Made by a program: the position numbers and the translations under genes. From Phycisphaeraceae bacterium (GTDB taxonomy: Bacteria; Planctomycetota; Phycisphaerae; Phycisphaerales; UBA1924): a stretch of 64,000 nucleotides of DNA. The stretch covers positions 116,807 to 180,806 of the forward strand of contig JAJTHN010000010.1 of the NCBI GenBank assembly GCA_021297895.1, read 5' to 3'. Positions 30,007 to 38,925 of the stretch are shown piece by piece. Position 1 is the first letter of the stretch. Every line of letters starts with the position of its first letter. Under the pieces are notes generated by a model that did not search any database, had not been told where the DNA came from, and was given only the letters and a program-made list of their open reading frames with translations.

Positions 30007-32031
30007 TCAGCGTGAGGCGACAAGGTGTTCACGCTTGCGCAGATACTCCGCGACCGCGATGACCACCGTCGCGTGGCTCCAGGTCAGCGGGCTGACGCTG
30101 ATCGGGTCGGCCGAATACGGGTGGAACTGCTCGGCCAGCACGCCCGAGGCGCTGGAGCGCTTGGCGGCCCAGTCCATGTACGGCAGCGCGCGGTCGAGTT
30201 CCTCCAGTGTGGTCGCCCGCGCGATCTCGTGCTGGGCGTGCCAGAGCGTGCAGATCAGCCACGGGTTGCCCGGGACGTTGGCGATGTCGTCGCGCTCCAC
30301 GGCGTGGTAGTAGTCGCGCTCGTAGCGGGCGCACCCGCCCACATCGGTCTTGAGCCACAGACGCTCGCGGAGCGAGGCCATCTCCGCCTCGACGTGCTCG
30401 TCGCGCGCATCGAGCGCGCCGAAGGCGAAGAGCGCGTAGTTGGCGCTGTCGCGGGTCATGTCCTGCGAGTACCCGTGAATGAGCCCGTCGCTGCCGACGC
30501 TGGTCGTGACCATGCGTGCGAAGCACTTGCGATCGGGGTTCCACATTTCGCGGTGCATGGCCTCGCCGATTTCCTGCGCGGCCTTGAGCCAGTACGCCGC
30601 ACGCTTGGTGTCGCCGAAGTCCATCGCGAACGCCGCTGCGGCGCGAAGCCCGGCGATCGTCGACGCGACGGTGAACAGGTGCACGCCGCGTCGCTCTTCC
30701 CACAGGTCCCACGAGGGCTTGGGCAGGCCGGTGCGTGTGCGCATGTTCGGGGCCATGTCGTCGGGCTTCTCGCGGAACTCGGCCATCCACTTGGCGGCAT
30801 TGACCACCAGCGGGTTGTAAAGCGGCTTGATGAACTCGACGTCCCGGAAGGTCTCGAAGTGCTTGCGCAGCGCCCAGACCACCAGCGCCGTCTCGTCCTG
30901 TTGAATGGGCAGCACCTTGCGTCCGTCCAGCAGCCGCGGGTGCCAACTGCTGGCCATCCGTCCATCCGGCGTGTACTTGTGCATCAGGTAGCCCTTGGGC
31001 GTGATGCACTGTGCGCAGAACCTGAAGAACGCGCGGCTGAGTTCGCTCTGTCCCGCCAGCACGAGCGCGTACGCCACCAGCGCACCATCCCGCGGCCAGC
31101 AGTACGAGTAGTGATCGCCCGCAAAGTGCGTGATGTCCGTGTCGTTGGCCGCGATGATCGCGCCGCGGTTGTCCACCTGCGTGCGGAGCACCAGTTGCGA
31201 GCGCTCGTACAACTCGCGCACACGGGCCGGCAGCGGCGAGAGATCAAGATTCTCCTTGCGCACCCACAGCTTCCAGTACGCGTCGGTGCGCGAGATGAAC
31301 TTCTCGGGGGTGCGCTCGCGGATGAGCCGGTTGAGCCGCTCGACATCCTCGTACCTGTGCCCGCAGGCGAGCCATGTATCGACCGCCGTTGATGCGCCCG
31401 CGGGGACCTTGAGGTTGAATCCGATGGTCGCGTCGACCGAGCCCTGGCTGATGGCGTTGCGCCCGAGTTGCCCGTCCTCGGCGTCGCGCCAGGTGCCCTC
31501 GGCGTTGTTGATGCGCTTGGTGCCGATGGACCAGTGATCGATCCCGCAGCGCTGGTCGTCGCAGGCGTTGGCCAGGAAGTAGAACTCGCCCTTGTACAGA
31601 ACAAGCCCGGCCGTGTCGGGGTCGTAGTTGGCGGTGTCGCCGACGGGATTCTCCTGGATCGACAGGTCCAGGTGCCAGAAGAGCCGAACGTCGCGCTCGC
31701 CGTGCCCGCGCAGGTCGCGAACGATCGTGCGTCGCAGCCAGACGGGCTCGTGGAAGTCGATCGCGTCGGCGCAGCGCAGCTCGAGCCCGAGGCCGTCGTG
31801 GGTGAGCGTGACATCGGTGACGAGCGTGCCGGGTCGATAGCGGAGCGTGCGCCTCCAGCCCGGGTCTTCCATCCACGCGAGCGTGCCGTCGCACCAGACC
31901 CCGAAGCGCTGGACATGGCCCGCGGTGTGGTTGAACTTGCCGACGTACGGCCAGTAGATGTCCCGAACGCGGTAGAGCGCGTCGAAGGTGACCAGAAGGT
32001 CGCCATTGCCGATGGGGATTTCGCGTGGCAT
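30007..32031 (-). CDS. Glycoside hydrolase family 15 protein (glucoamylase-like)
   Basis: A 674-residue enzyme with the bacterial/archaeal glucoamylase layout: an N-terminal beta-sandwich (1 to about 265) followed by an (alpha/alpha)6 barrel. Family members remove glucose from alpha-glucans or isomaltose/trehalose-like substrates. The general acid region is PSWDLWEERRGVHLFT near 445, and the second catalytic glutamate is in SGVLAEQFHPY near 632. YCWPRDGAL near 317 also matches the family. There is no signal peptide, so it acts in the cytoplasm, perhaps on storage glucan or trehalose. Start ATG 32031 begins with the family-like MPREIPIGNG, although no clear Shine-Dalgarno sequence precedes it. 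Confidence 0.92.
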   Translation of the reverse strand: MPREIPIGNGDLLVTFDALYRVRDIYWPYVGKFNHTAGHVQRFGVWCDGTLAWMEDPGWRRTLRYRPGTLVTDVTLTHDGLGLELRCADAIDFHEPVWLRRTIVRDLRGHGERDVRLFWHLDLSIQENPVGDTANYDPDTAGLVLYKGEFYFLANACDDQRCGIDHWSIGTKRINNAEGTWRDAEDGQLGRNAISQGSVDATIGFNLKVPAGASTAVDTWLACGHRYEDVERLNRLIRERTPEKFISRTDAYWKLWVRKENLDLSPLPARVRELYERSQLVLRTQVDNRGAIIAANDTDITHFAGDHYSYCWPRDGALVAYALVLAGQSELSRAFFRFCAQCITPKGYLMHKYTPDGRMASSWHPRLLDGRKVLPIQQDETALVVWALRKHFETFRDVEFIKPLYNPLVVNAAKWMAEFREKPDDMAPNMRTRTGLPKPSWDLWEERRGVHLFTVASTIAGLRAAAAFAMDFGDTKRAAYWLKAAQEIGEAMHREMWNPDRKCFARMVTTSVGSDGLIHGYSQDMTRDSANYALFAFGALDARDEHVEAEMASLRERLWLKTDVGGCARYERDYYHAVERDDIANVPGNPWLICTLWHAQHEIARATTLEELDRALPYMDWAAKRSSASGVLAEQFHPYSADPISVSPLTWSHATVVIAVAEYLRKREHLVASR

Positions 32032-32137
32032 GTGGGGCGTTTTGTCGGTTGGCGGGTGCCGGTGGTGTGGTCTGGATCGGTTCGGGGAGTTGTCGGACCT
32101 TCAGGATCCATGGTGTAGATCGGTCAGGATGCCGAAA

Positions 32138-32167
32138 GACTAGAAGAAGAAGTGTGCGACTGCCGAA
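32138..32167 (-). promoter_or_regulatory. Candidate promoter for the GH15 gene
   Basis: On the minus strand TTCGGC (32167-32162) and TAGTCT (32143-32138) are 18 bases apart, about 107 bases before ATG 32031. The -10 is convincing, the -35 weak. Confidence 0.35.
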
Positions 32168-32265
32168 GATCGTGCATCCGACCAAGCAAAGGTTACGACA
32201 AGACGAATGTGGCCGGACCGGGAACTGCGTGGAGCCCAGCGTCGAACGCTACAGTAGAGAACATC

Positions 32266-33159
32266 ATGACCGCAACGATCCGAGCACGAAAGAGCAGTGA
32301 ACCGGCCGCGGGCGGGCAGACGGTGCGTCCGTCGGTTGCGCAGGCTGTCGCGAAGGCCGCGGCGGACGAGTCCGTTCGTCTCGGGCTCGAGCATCGCTTG
32401 TGGGCCGCGTCGGCCCACCTGCTCTGGGAGCGCGCGGGTGTTCACCCGGGCGACGTTGTCCTGGACCTTGGCTGCGGCCCGGGGCACGCGACGATGGATC
32501 TTGCGCAGATCGTCGGCCCCGAGGGCCTGGTTATCGCGCTGGACGAGAACCCGAACTTTCTCAAGCAGCTCGGCGAGCAGGCCAGCGCCCGCAGGCTCGA
32601 GCACGTCGAGCGCGTGCTGGGCGATGCGCAGGATCTTGCCGGCGTGCTGGCGCACCACGAGGGCAAGGTGGATGTCGTCTTTGCGCGTTGGCTCTTTGCC
32701 TACCCGCCGCGCCCGCGAGCGATCATCGACGGTGCCCGCAAGATGCTCAAGCCGGGCGGCCAGCTGGTGATTCAGGACTTTGTCAACCTGCGCCGGGGCA
32801 CGACCATGGTCCCGCGGAGCGAGGCGATGGACCGGTTCCACACCGCGCTGGATGCATCATTCCGCGGCGCGCAGCGCGACCCGGATGTCATCGAGCAACT
32901 GCCGCGGATGCTCGTGGAGGCCGGGCTGACGATTGCGCATCTGGACTCGCACCAGCGACTGGCCCGACCGGGCGAGCCGCTCTGGCACTGGCCGCGTTGC
33001 ATGATCGAGGGTTTTCTGCCCGGCATGATCGCCTCGGGCCAGATGACCACCGGCGACGGCGCCGCGCTGCTGGCGTCGTGGGACGAGTCCGCGAAACTGC
33101 CCTATGCCTTCGCGTGCTTGCCGCCGCTCATGGATCTGATCGGCCGCAAGGACGCCTGA
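32266..33159 (+). CDS. Class I SAM-dependent methyltransferase
   Basis: A 297-residue cytosolic methyltransferase; its substrate is unknown. The SAM-binding fold shows motif I VLDLGCGPGHATMDLA near 66, the acidic ribose-binding end of strand 2 (VIALDENP near 90), GDAQD near 120, VDVVFARWLF near 136 and post-II LKPGGQLVIQDF near 160. The C-terminal third (helical, WHWPRCMIEGFLPGM) should form the substrate cap. ATG 32266 is chosen because upstream in-frame starts add non-family sequence. TACAGT at 32250-32255 lies ten bases before it, allowing a very short or absent leader. Confidence 0.88.
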   Translation: MTATIRARKSSEPAAGGQTVRPSVAQAVAKAAADESVRLGLEHRLWAASAHLLWERAGVHPGDVVLDLGCGPGHATMDLAQIVGPEGLVIALDENPNFLKQLGEQASARRLEHVERVLGDAQDLAGVLAHHEGKVDVVFARWLFAYPPRPRAIIDGARKMLKPGGQLVIQDFVNLRRGTTMVPRSEAMDRFHTALDASFRGAQRDPDVIEQLPRMLVEAGLTIAHLDSHQRLARPGEPLWHWPRCMIEGFLPGMIASGQMTTGDGAALLASWDESAKLPYAFACLPPLMDLIGRKDA

Positions 33160-33220
33160 GCGCGCACCATCGCAGCCGCGGCCGCACGGGGCCCGCCCGC
33201 ACCGGCGCTACGCTTGTCTC

Positions 33221-34675
33221 ATGGACGAAACACCGCTGATTCGACGCAACCGGGGCCGCGGCGGCTCTCAGGACGCGGGCTCGCCCGCCCCGAGCGCACG
33301 CCCCCAGGCCGGCCCCGCGCCCGCGGATCGCGAGCCCGGACCGCGTTCCGGTTCTCGTCCGGCCAACCCCGCCACAAACCCCGCTCAGAGCCGCGGCAGC
33401 GCGCGCAGACTCAGTGCCGCCCGGCGCGATGCCGCGCCCTTCCACGCCGGCGACGTTGACCCCGCGCTGACGACCCCCGGCCCCGGGCGCGAGCGGCTCC
33501 AGCGCGTACTCGCCGATGCCGGCGTGGCCTCTCGCCGCGCGTGCGAGCAATTGATCCTCACCGGAAAGGTCGAGATCAACGGCCGGGTTGTCTCCAGCCT
33601 GCCGATCTTCGTTGTGCCGGGTCAGGACCGCATCGCGGTCAACGGGCGAACGCTCTCGCTGGCGCGCGCTCGCCGCGGCAAGAGCGCCCGCGATTCCGGG
33701 CCTGTGCTCGCCGGGCCCGCGCGGCTGATGTACATCCTGGTCAACAAGCCCGAGCGCGTGATGACCGCCATCCGCGATTACGACGCGCTGGCCGCCGATG
33801 CGCCCGAGCGCACGACGGTCATGGACCTGGTCCGCCACCCGGCGATCACGGCCGAGGGCGAAGGTCCATCGGTCCGCGTGTTCCCGGTCGGCCGCCTGGA
33901 CTTTCACGCCACCGGGCTCGTGCTGCTGACCAACGACGGCGACCTGGCCCACCGCCTGACCCATCCGAGCTTCGGCACGCTGCGGACGTATCGGCTCTGG
34001 GTCCGCGGGCAGATCGATGCGAAGGTCGTCGAGGATCTTCGCGTCATGCTCGACCGCGCCCAGCGCCGCGCCGCCCAGCGAAAGCGCGTCAACGCGTCGG
34101 AAGTGCCGCCGGTCCAGGTCGAACTCATCGAGCAGCAGCGCGGCGGGATCATCGCTCAGGGCAGCGACGCGTTCGATGCCGACGACCGCGCCCAGCAGGA
34201 TCAGTCTTCAGCCGCGAACACGCCCCGGCCCGGTCCTCGCCGCGTTGACCCGCGCCGGCTTGTCGGCGCGACCAACCGCGCGATGCCGGGGCGAGTCGGC
34301 GGAGCAAAGTCCGTGCTCGATGTCACGCTGGTTGATCCGAAACTGGCGGAGCTGGAACTCATGCTCCAGCGCTGCGGCTGCCGAGTGGTCAAGATGTCTC
34401 AGGTCGCCCTCGGCCCGCTGAAACTCAGCGAAGTCGCGCTGGGCGACTGGCGAGAACTGCGACCGGGCGAGATCGGCGCGCTCCGCAGAAGTGTCGGGCT
34501 CGATGGTCGGCCCCCCGCCCGTCGGCGTGCCGATGAGCGAGAGCGCCTGCGCGCCCAGAGCAACGCGGGTGCGCTCGCCGGCGAAGCGACGGATGATCTC
34601 GCGGCCGAGCAGACTCCGCGCGCAAGCACGCCGCGCGATGATGACTTCGGAGATGAAGCCCTTGACGACGATTGA
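33221..34675 (+). CDS. S4-domain 23S rRNA pseudouridine synthase, RluB/RsuA type
   Basis: A 484-residue RNA-modifying enzyme; the family isomerises uridine in rRNA. The first 85 residues are Pro/Arg/Ala-rich and probably disordered. The S4 RNA-binding domain follows (RLQRVLADAGVASRRACEQL near 90), then the catalytic domain with YILVNKP near 170 and the active-site aspartate in VGRLDFHATGLVLLTNDG near 226. Inserts enlarge the C-terminal half (for example the acidic region near 310 and a variable tail after 430). No Shine-Dalgarno sequence precedes ATG 33221, but TACGCT is at 33209-33214, six bases upstream, suggesting leaderless translation. Its end overlaps the YihY-type gene by 23 bases. Confidence 0.9.
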   Translation: MDETPLIRRNRGRGGSQDAGSPAPSARPQAGPAPADREPGPRSGSRPANPATNPAQSRGSARRLSAARRDAAPFHAGDVDPALTTPGPGRERLQRVLADAGVASRRACEQLILTGKVEINGRVVSSLPIFVVPGQDRIAVNGRTLSLARARRGKSARDSGPVLAGPARLMYILVNKPERVMTAIRDYDALAADAPERTTVMDLVRHPAITAEGEGPSVRVFPVGRLDFHATGLVLLTNDGDLAHRLTHPSFGTLRTYRLWVRGQIDAKVVEDLRVMLDRAQRRAAQRKRVNASEVPPVQVELIEQQRGGIIAQGSDAFDADDRAQQDQSSAANTPRPGPRRVDPRRLVGATNRAMPGRVGGAKSVLDVTLVDPKLAELELMLQRCGCRVVKMSQVALGPLKLSEVALGDWRELRPGEIGALRRSVGLDGRPPARRRADERERLRAQSNAGALAGEATDDLAAEQTPRASTPRDDDFGDEALDDD

Positions 34676-36128
34676 CACCAACACGCGGGGCGGTCCGGTG
34701 CCGGGCGAGCCCGCGGCCGGAGTCGTGGATCCGTCCGCCGATGCCGGGGCAGCGCCCCCGGGCGACGCGGCCGACGCGGCCTCCGCTCGCGCCGATGAGC
34801 GCTCCGTCGCGTCGCGCCCGGGCATCGTGCAGACGCTCCTGCTCTGGGCGGGGCACGACACCGTGCCGATCATGGCCGCGGCACTGGCGTACCGCACCAT
34901 CTTCTCGCTCATCCCCCTTCTGTTCATCGGCATGCTGATCCTGGGCCTCTTTCAGGATCGTGCCACACTCGTCCGCGACATCCTCGCCCGCGTGCTCGAT
35001 CAGACCGGCCTTTCGCAGGTTCTTGCCACCAACTCCGCCGAGAGTTCCTTCGACCTTCAGGCATGGCTCGACACCGTCGTCGGCAAGGTCGGGACCATCA
35101 GTTTCACCGGCATCGGCCTGGTCAGTGTTCTAACGCTCGCGTACGCCGCCATCAGCCTCATGATGGAAATGGAGCGCTCCTTCAACGCCCTGTTCGGTGT
35201 CTCGCGCGGCCGCCCCTTCCGCCAGCAACTCATGCAGTACTGGCTCATGATCTCCCTCGGCCCGTTGCTGGTCGCCGCGAGCTTCATGATCGGCGAGCAG
35301 TTCCGCAGGCTCGCCCAGAGCCTCGCCGAACAGGGAGGCCAGATCGTTGACGGCGTCAGCGGCGGCAGCATCGGCCTGGCCAGCGGTCTGGTCGTTCTCG
35401 CCGGGTACGCGACCACCGTGCTGGTCACCGGCGGCCTTCTCTGGGTCCTGTACCTCACGCTGCCCAACACACGGGTCAAGCCACTGCCCGCGTTTTACGG
35501 CGCGCTCGTCGGCGGCATGCTGCTGGAACTGGCCAAGTATGGCTTCAGCCTCTATCTCGCCCATGCCGGCTTCAAGACTCTGTACGGGTCGCTCGCGCTG
35601 CTGCCGATCTTTCTGATGTGGATCTACGTCACGTGGGTCATCGTGCTCGTCGGTGTGCGCACTACCGCGCTGATCCAGCACGGAGCCCTGCGCAGCGGCG
35701 CGCTCGTCCGCGCCGTCGCGGCGTTGGGCGGGGCGAGGTCCCTTGCACCCGTTTCGGCCGATGCGTCCAGCGCCATCTCCGTCGCCGCGGCCGTGGCGCG
35801 GGCCTTTGCCAGGGGCAAGGCCCTCGACGCCGACGCCATCGCCCAGCGCACCGGGCTGGATGTGGTCGTCTGCCGACAGATCGCTCGCAGACTTCAGGAT
35901 CGCGGCGTGCTGCACACCGTCAGCCAGCCCGGGCGCGAACCGCGGTACGCCCTGGCCCGCCCACCATCGGACGTCTCGCTCCGCGAACTGCTCGAAGTCG
36001 GCCATGCGCTCATGCAGACGCCGGTCCCGGGCTCCAGCAGCGAAGGCGACGCGCTGGTCACCATGCGTCGTGCCGCCCTCGCTTCGCTCGGGACGCGAAC
36101 GCTCGCCGATCTCATCGCCGACCGCTGA
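34653..36128 (+). CDS. YihY/BrkB-family inner-membrane protein
   Basis: A membrane protein of 491 residues from ATG 34653 (ATG 34638 or 34641 are alternatives). A hydrophilic N-terminus of about 60 residues precedes six hydrophobic segments, including AAALAYRTIFSLIPLLFIGM, GLVSVLTLAYAAISLMMEME, WLMISLGPLLVAASFMI and LLPIFLMWIYVTWVIVLVG. These match the YihY (formerly called RNase BN) family, whose function is unsettled. The C-terminal 130 residues carry a winged-helix-like part (ALDADAIAQRTGLDVVVCRQ). The gene overlaps the pseudouridine synthase, so the pair is co-transcribed. Confidence 0.88.
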   Translation: MKPLTTIDTNTRGGPVPGEPAAGVVDPSADAGAAPPGDAADAASARADERSVASRPGIVQTLLLWAGHDTVPIMAAALAYRTIFSLIPLLFIGMLILGLFQDRATLVRDILARVLDQTGLSQVLATNSAESSFDLQAWLDTVVGKVGTISFTGIGLVSVLTLAYAAISLMMEMERSFNALFGVSRGRPFRQQLMQYWLMISLGPLLVAASFMIGEQFRRLAQSLAEQGGQIVDGVSGGSIGLASGLVVLAGYATTVLVTGGLLWVLYLTLPNTRVKPLPAFYGALVGGMLLELAKYGFSLYLAHAGFKTLYGSLALLPIFLMWIYVTWVIVLVGVRTTALIQHGALRSGALVRAVAALGGARSLAPVSADASSAISVAAAVARAFARGKALDADAIAQRTGLDVVVCRQIARRLQDRGVLHTVSQPGREPRYALARPPSDVSLRELLEVGHALMQTPVPGSSSEGDALVTMRRAALASLGTRTLADLIADR

Positions 36129-36197
36129 TGCCGATCGCTGATGGGGGCTTTGGCACTATCATCTGACCTCGTTTGATCCCGCCGCAGGAGCCGCGCC

Positions 36198-36434
36198 ATG
36201 TCCCAGTCGACCATCGCCCGATCATCCCGCCCGAACACGAGTGCCCGATACGGGGCTCGCTCGCCGCTCTCGCTGGCGGCGATGATGGTGCTCGCCGCGC
36301 TCGCATCGGCGTCGGCCGGGTGCTATGAGCGCACGATCCGCTCGACCGGCATCAATTCATCGCGCGACACGATCCAGGAGCCGTATCAGTCCGACTGGTG
36401 GATCGATCGCCAGATCTTCCGCGACCGCCCGTAA
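36198..36434 (+). CDS. Small putative lipoprotein
   Basis: A 78-residue protein starting at ATG 36198 after GCAGGAG with a 6-base gap. A basic N-terminus of about 22 residues precedes a hydrophobic run (LSLAAMMVLAALASASAGC) that ends in a lipobox-like SAGC at residue 42. The mature part is only about 37 residues, with aromatic DWWIDRQIFRD at its end. It is probably a membrane-anchored lipoprotein of unknown role. It stands alone between the YihY-type gene and nuoB. Confidence 0.6.
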   Translation: MSQSTIARSSRPNTSARYGARSPLSLAAMMVLAALASASAGCYERTIRSTGINSSRDTIQEPYQSDWWIDRQIFRDRP

Positions 36435-36636
36435 CGCGCGCCGGGAGTCCGGACAAAGTCCGAATAACCGCGGCACGCCGGGCTGTCTTCAGGTCCGCCC
36501 GCCGCGTGCCGACTACAGTCTCCAGCGGCGAGTCCTGCCCACCAACCCCCGCATGGCCCGTGTTGGACGGCGTCACGCGGGTGCGGATCATCGCCGATGA
36601 ATGCAGCAGGGGCCATGCCCCGCAGGGAAGCCGACC

Positions 36637-37200
<564 letters not shown>

Positions 37201-37268
37201 GATCGTCGTCCGACATCCCCATGGTCCGCTTGCCGAAGCGTCGCCGGGTCGCTGCGGGTTCGCTTGCG

Positions 37269-38372
37269 CTAGATCCCGCCGAGTTTTCCCAGATCCACCG
37301 CGCGCTCCCAGCGTGCGGTTAACTCTCGCGTGATGCTGCCCGCCGCACCCGCACCGATGGTCGCGCCCTCGACACGCGACACGCCCAGCACGCCCCAGCT
37401 CGAATTGGTCAGCATCACCTCATCGGCCTCGAGCACATCCGAGATCGTCACCATGCGCCGGCGCGTGAGCACGCCCATGCCCGCGAGTTCCTGAATCGCC
37501 CATGCGCGCGTGATGCCCGAGAGTGTCGGGCTCGGCAGGTACACCCCCGGCCTTCGGGTTGTCTGCGTCGCGCTCGCCGCGGCGACGGCCTCGGCTCGCA
37601 GCGCCTCATCCGCCGGCGCATCGCCCGGCGCGTGCTGCGTCATCAACCCCTGCTCATCCACGCGGCCCTCTTCGCCCCGCGCGATCGGCGTGAGCGCCTC
37701 GCCCTTGCGGATAAGGATCGCGTTGCTCACGCAGCCGCCCGAGAGGTGATTGCTCACGCTGAAGACCAGCGCTTCGCCCGCGCCCTTTCCCGCCGCGAGC
37801 CCAAGTTCGCGCAGGCGCCACCAGTAGTTCAGTGTCTTGTGCCCCGCCATGATGTCCAGCGGGCTGACGCGCGTGTCGGCCAGCGTCGCCAGAATGCCCT
37901 GTTCGCGTGCGGATTGCGGGTACTGCGTCGCCGGGCTCGCCACGATCAGCACCGTACCGGCGAAAGCGCCCGCACCCGACGCCGCGCCCTGGCTCCCGCT
38001 CTGGACTCCCTGCGCTCGTCGGAGCAGGTTCACCTCTCCGCCGGTCAATGTCAGCCGCAGCCGGCAACGCGTCAGACCGCTCCGCCTCGCGGTCTCGCGG
38101 ATCGCCTGCGATAGTCCCGAAAGCTGCATCCCGCCCAGGCTCATGCCGTCATCGCTCAGCGTTGCCAGGCCCAGCGTGTGCGCGGCCATCGCCAGCCGCT
38201 GGACATGCTCATCCAGCAACATCGCCCAGCCTTGCTCGCCGTTGCCCGCATCCCCGCACCCGCCAAGCAGCGTCTCGAACACGCCCACGCCGTGCTGCAG
38301 GCCCGCATCGGCGACGCTCAGCGTGGCTTCACGCTCATCGAGAAACCGACCGTTGAGATACACCTCGCTCAT
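37269..38372 (-). CDS. Class IV PLP aminotransferase (aminodeoxychorismate lyase / BCAT-like)
   Basis: A 367-residue fold-type IV PLP enzyme. The family includes aminodeoxychorismate lyase (folate), branched-chain and D-amino-acid aminotransferases; I cannot decide between them. It shows the family N-terminus VYLNGRFLDEREATLSVAD...HGVGVFETL and the PLP lysine region MAGHKTLNYWW. It also shows the strand SVSNHLSGGCVSNAILIRKG and the late motif LEADEVMLTNSSWGVLGV. It is about 70 residues longer than usual, mainly through an Ala/Glu-rich insert near residues 225-265. ATG 38372 overlaps the stop of the small membrane-protein gene as ATGA, indicating translational coupling. Confidence 0.85.
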   Translation of the reverse strand: MSEVYLNGRFLDEREATLSVADAGLQHGVGVFETLLGGCGDAGNGEQGWAMLLDEHVQRLAMAAHTLGLATLSDDGMSLGGMQLSGLSQAIRETARRSGLTRCRLRLTLTGGEVNLLRRAQGVQSGSQGAASGAGAFAGTVLIVASPATQYPQSAREQGILATLADTRVSPLDIMAGHKTLNYWWRLRELGLAAGKGAGEALVFSVSNHLSGGCVSNAILIRKGEALTPIARGEEGRVDEQGLMTQHAPGDAPADEALRAEAVAAASATQTTRRPGVYLPSPTLSGITRAWAIQELAGMGVLTRRRMVTISDVLEADEVMLTNSSWGVLGVSRVEGATIGAGAAGSITRELTARWERAVDLGKLGGI

Positions 38373-38608
38373 GAACGAGCGTAGTGGCCAGAGCCCATCA
38401 TCTCTTGCACCCCGCGGGCGACGAGCATCACGCACAGCGTGATCAGGCCCATCATGCCGCCCATGCACCCCATCGTTGCCCACGGATCCTGCGTCCACGC
38501 ACCGGCACCCTGGGCCGCCTGCGTCGACTCTCCGTCGGCTTCATCCTCATACACCCATCCCGCGTTCCTCGGCATTGGCCGAGGACGCGCCACGTGCCCA
38601 TAGGCCAT
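38369..38608 (-). CDS. Small membrane protein coupled to the aminotransferase
   Basis: A 79-residue protein from ATG 38608, which has an excellent ribosome site (AAGGAG, seven bases away). The first 45 residues are hydrophilic; residues about 48-72 form one hydrophobic segment rich in Met and Gly (MGCMGGMMGLITLCVMLVA). It ends GSGHYARS with an ATGA overlap into the aminotransferase start. No known family; its clear start signal and coupling argue that it is a real gene. Confidence 0.65.
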   Translation of the reverse strand: MAYGHVARPRPMPRNAGWVYEDEADGESTQAAQGAGAWTQDPWATMGCMGGMMGLITLCVMLVARGVQEMMGSGHYARS

Positions 38609-38925
38609 GGTGCTGCTCCTTCTTCCCGCGCTATTGCCCCTTTCGAGGCCCGACACCGCCACCGGGAGCGATCCCGACGGCACGTCAAAAATAGCCCACA
38701 ATCGGGCGAGTGCCACCGTTTAGACGGCACAATCGTCACAAAATGGCACAAACATATGCCAAAAATCAACAGTGTCGGCCCTCAGAACGTCCGAAAAGTG
38801 GCCCCGCGCCTCTCCGAGGCCACCCGTCCTGAAAGATCTGCCCCCAGAGCGAGCATCTCTTGGAGAGACACATGCTCATCGTCACGCCGCCGGGCCGCCC
38901 GCAGTGACGCCAAGAAGGGATTGCC
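38609..38925. promoter_or_regulatory. Divergent intergenic region with paired GTGCC/GGCAC half-sites
   Basis: This 317-base gap separates divergent genes and holds no gene I can support. GTGCC (38710-38714) faces GGCAC (38726-38730), and a second inverted pair TGGCA...TGCCA spans 38744-38761. Together they could form an operator cluster. No strong promoter was identified; the ribosome site for the gene at 38926 (AAGGG) is present. Confidence 0.35.

Noticed and set aside
38378..38383. TACGCT ahead of the aminotransferase as a leaderless -10
   Set aside because: It lies inside the coding end of the upstream gene, which overlaps the start by ATGA; coupling explains translation better.
38744..38761. 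Sigma-54-like site TGGCAC...TATGCC
   Set aside because: The GG to GC distance is one base too long and the -12 box has a mismatch; better read as an inverted repeat.
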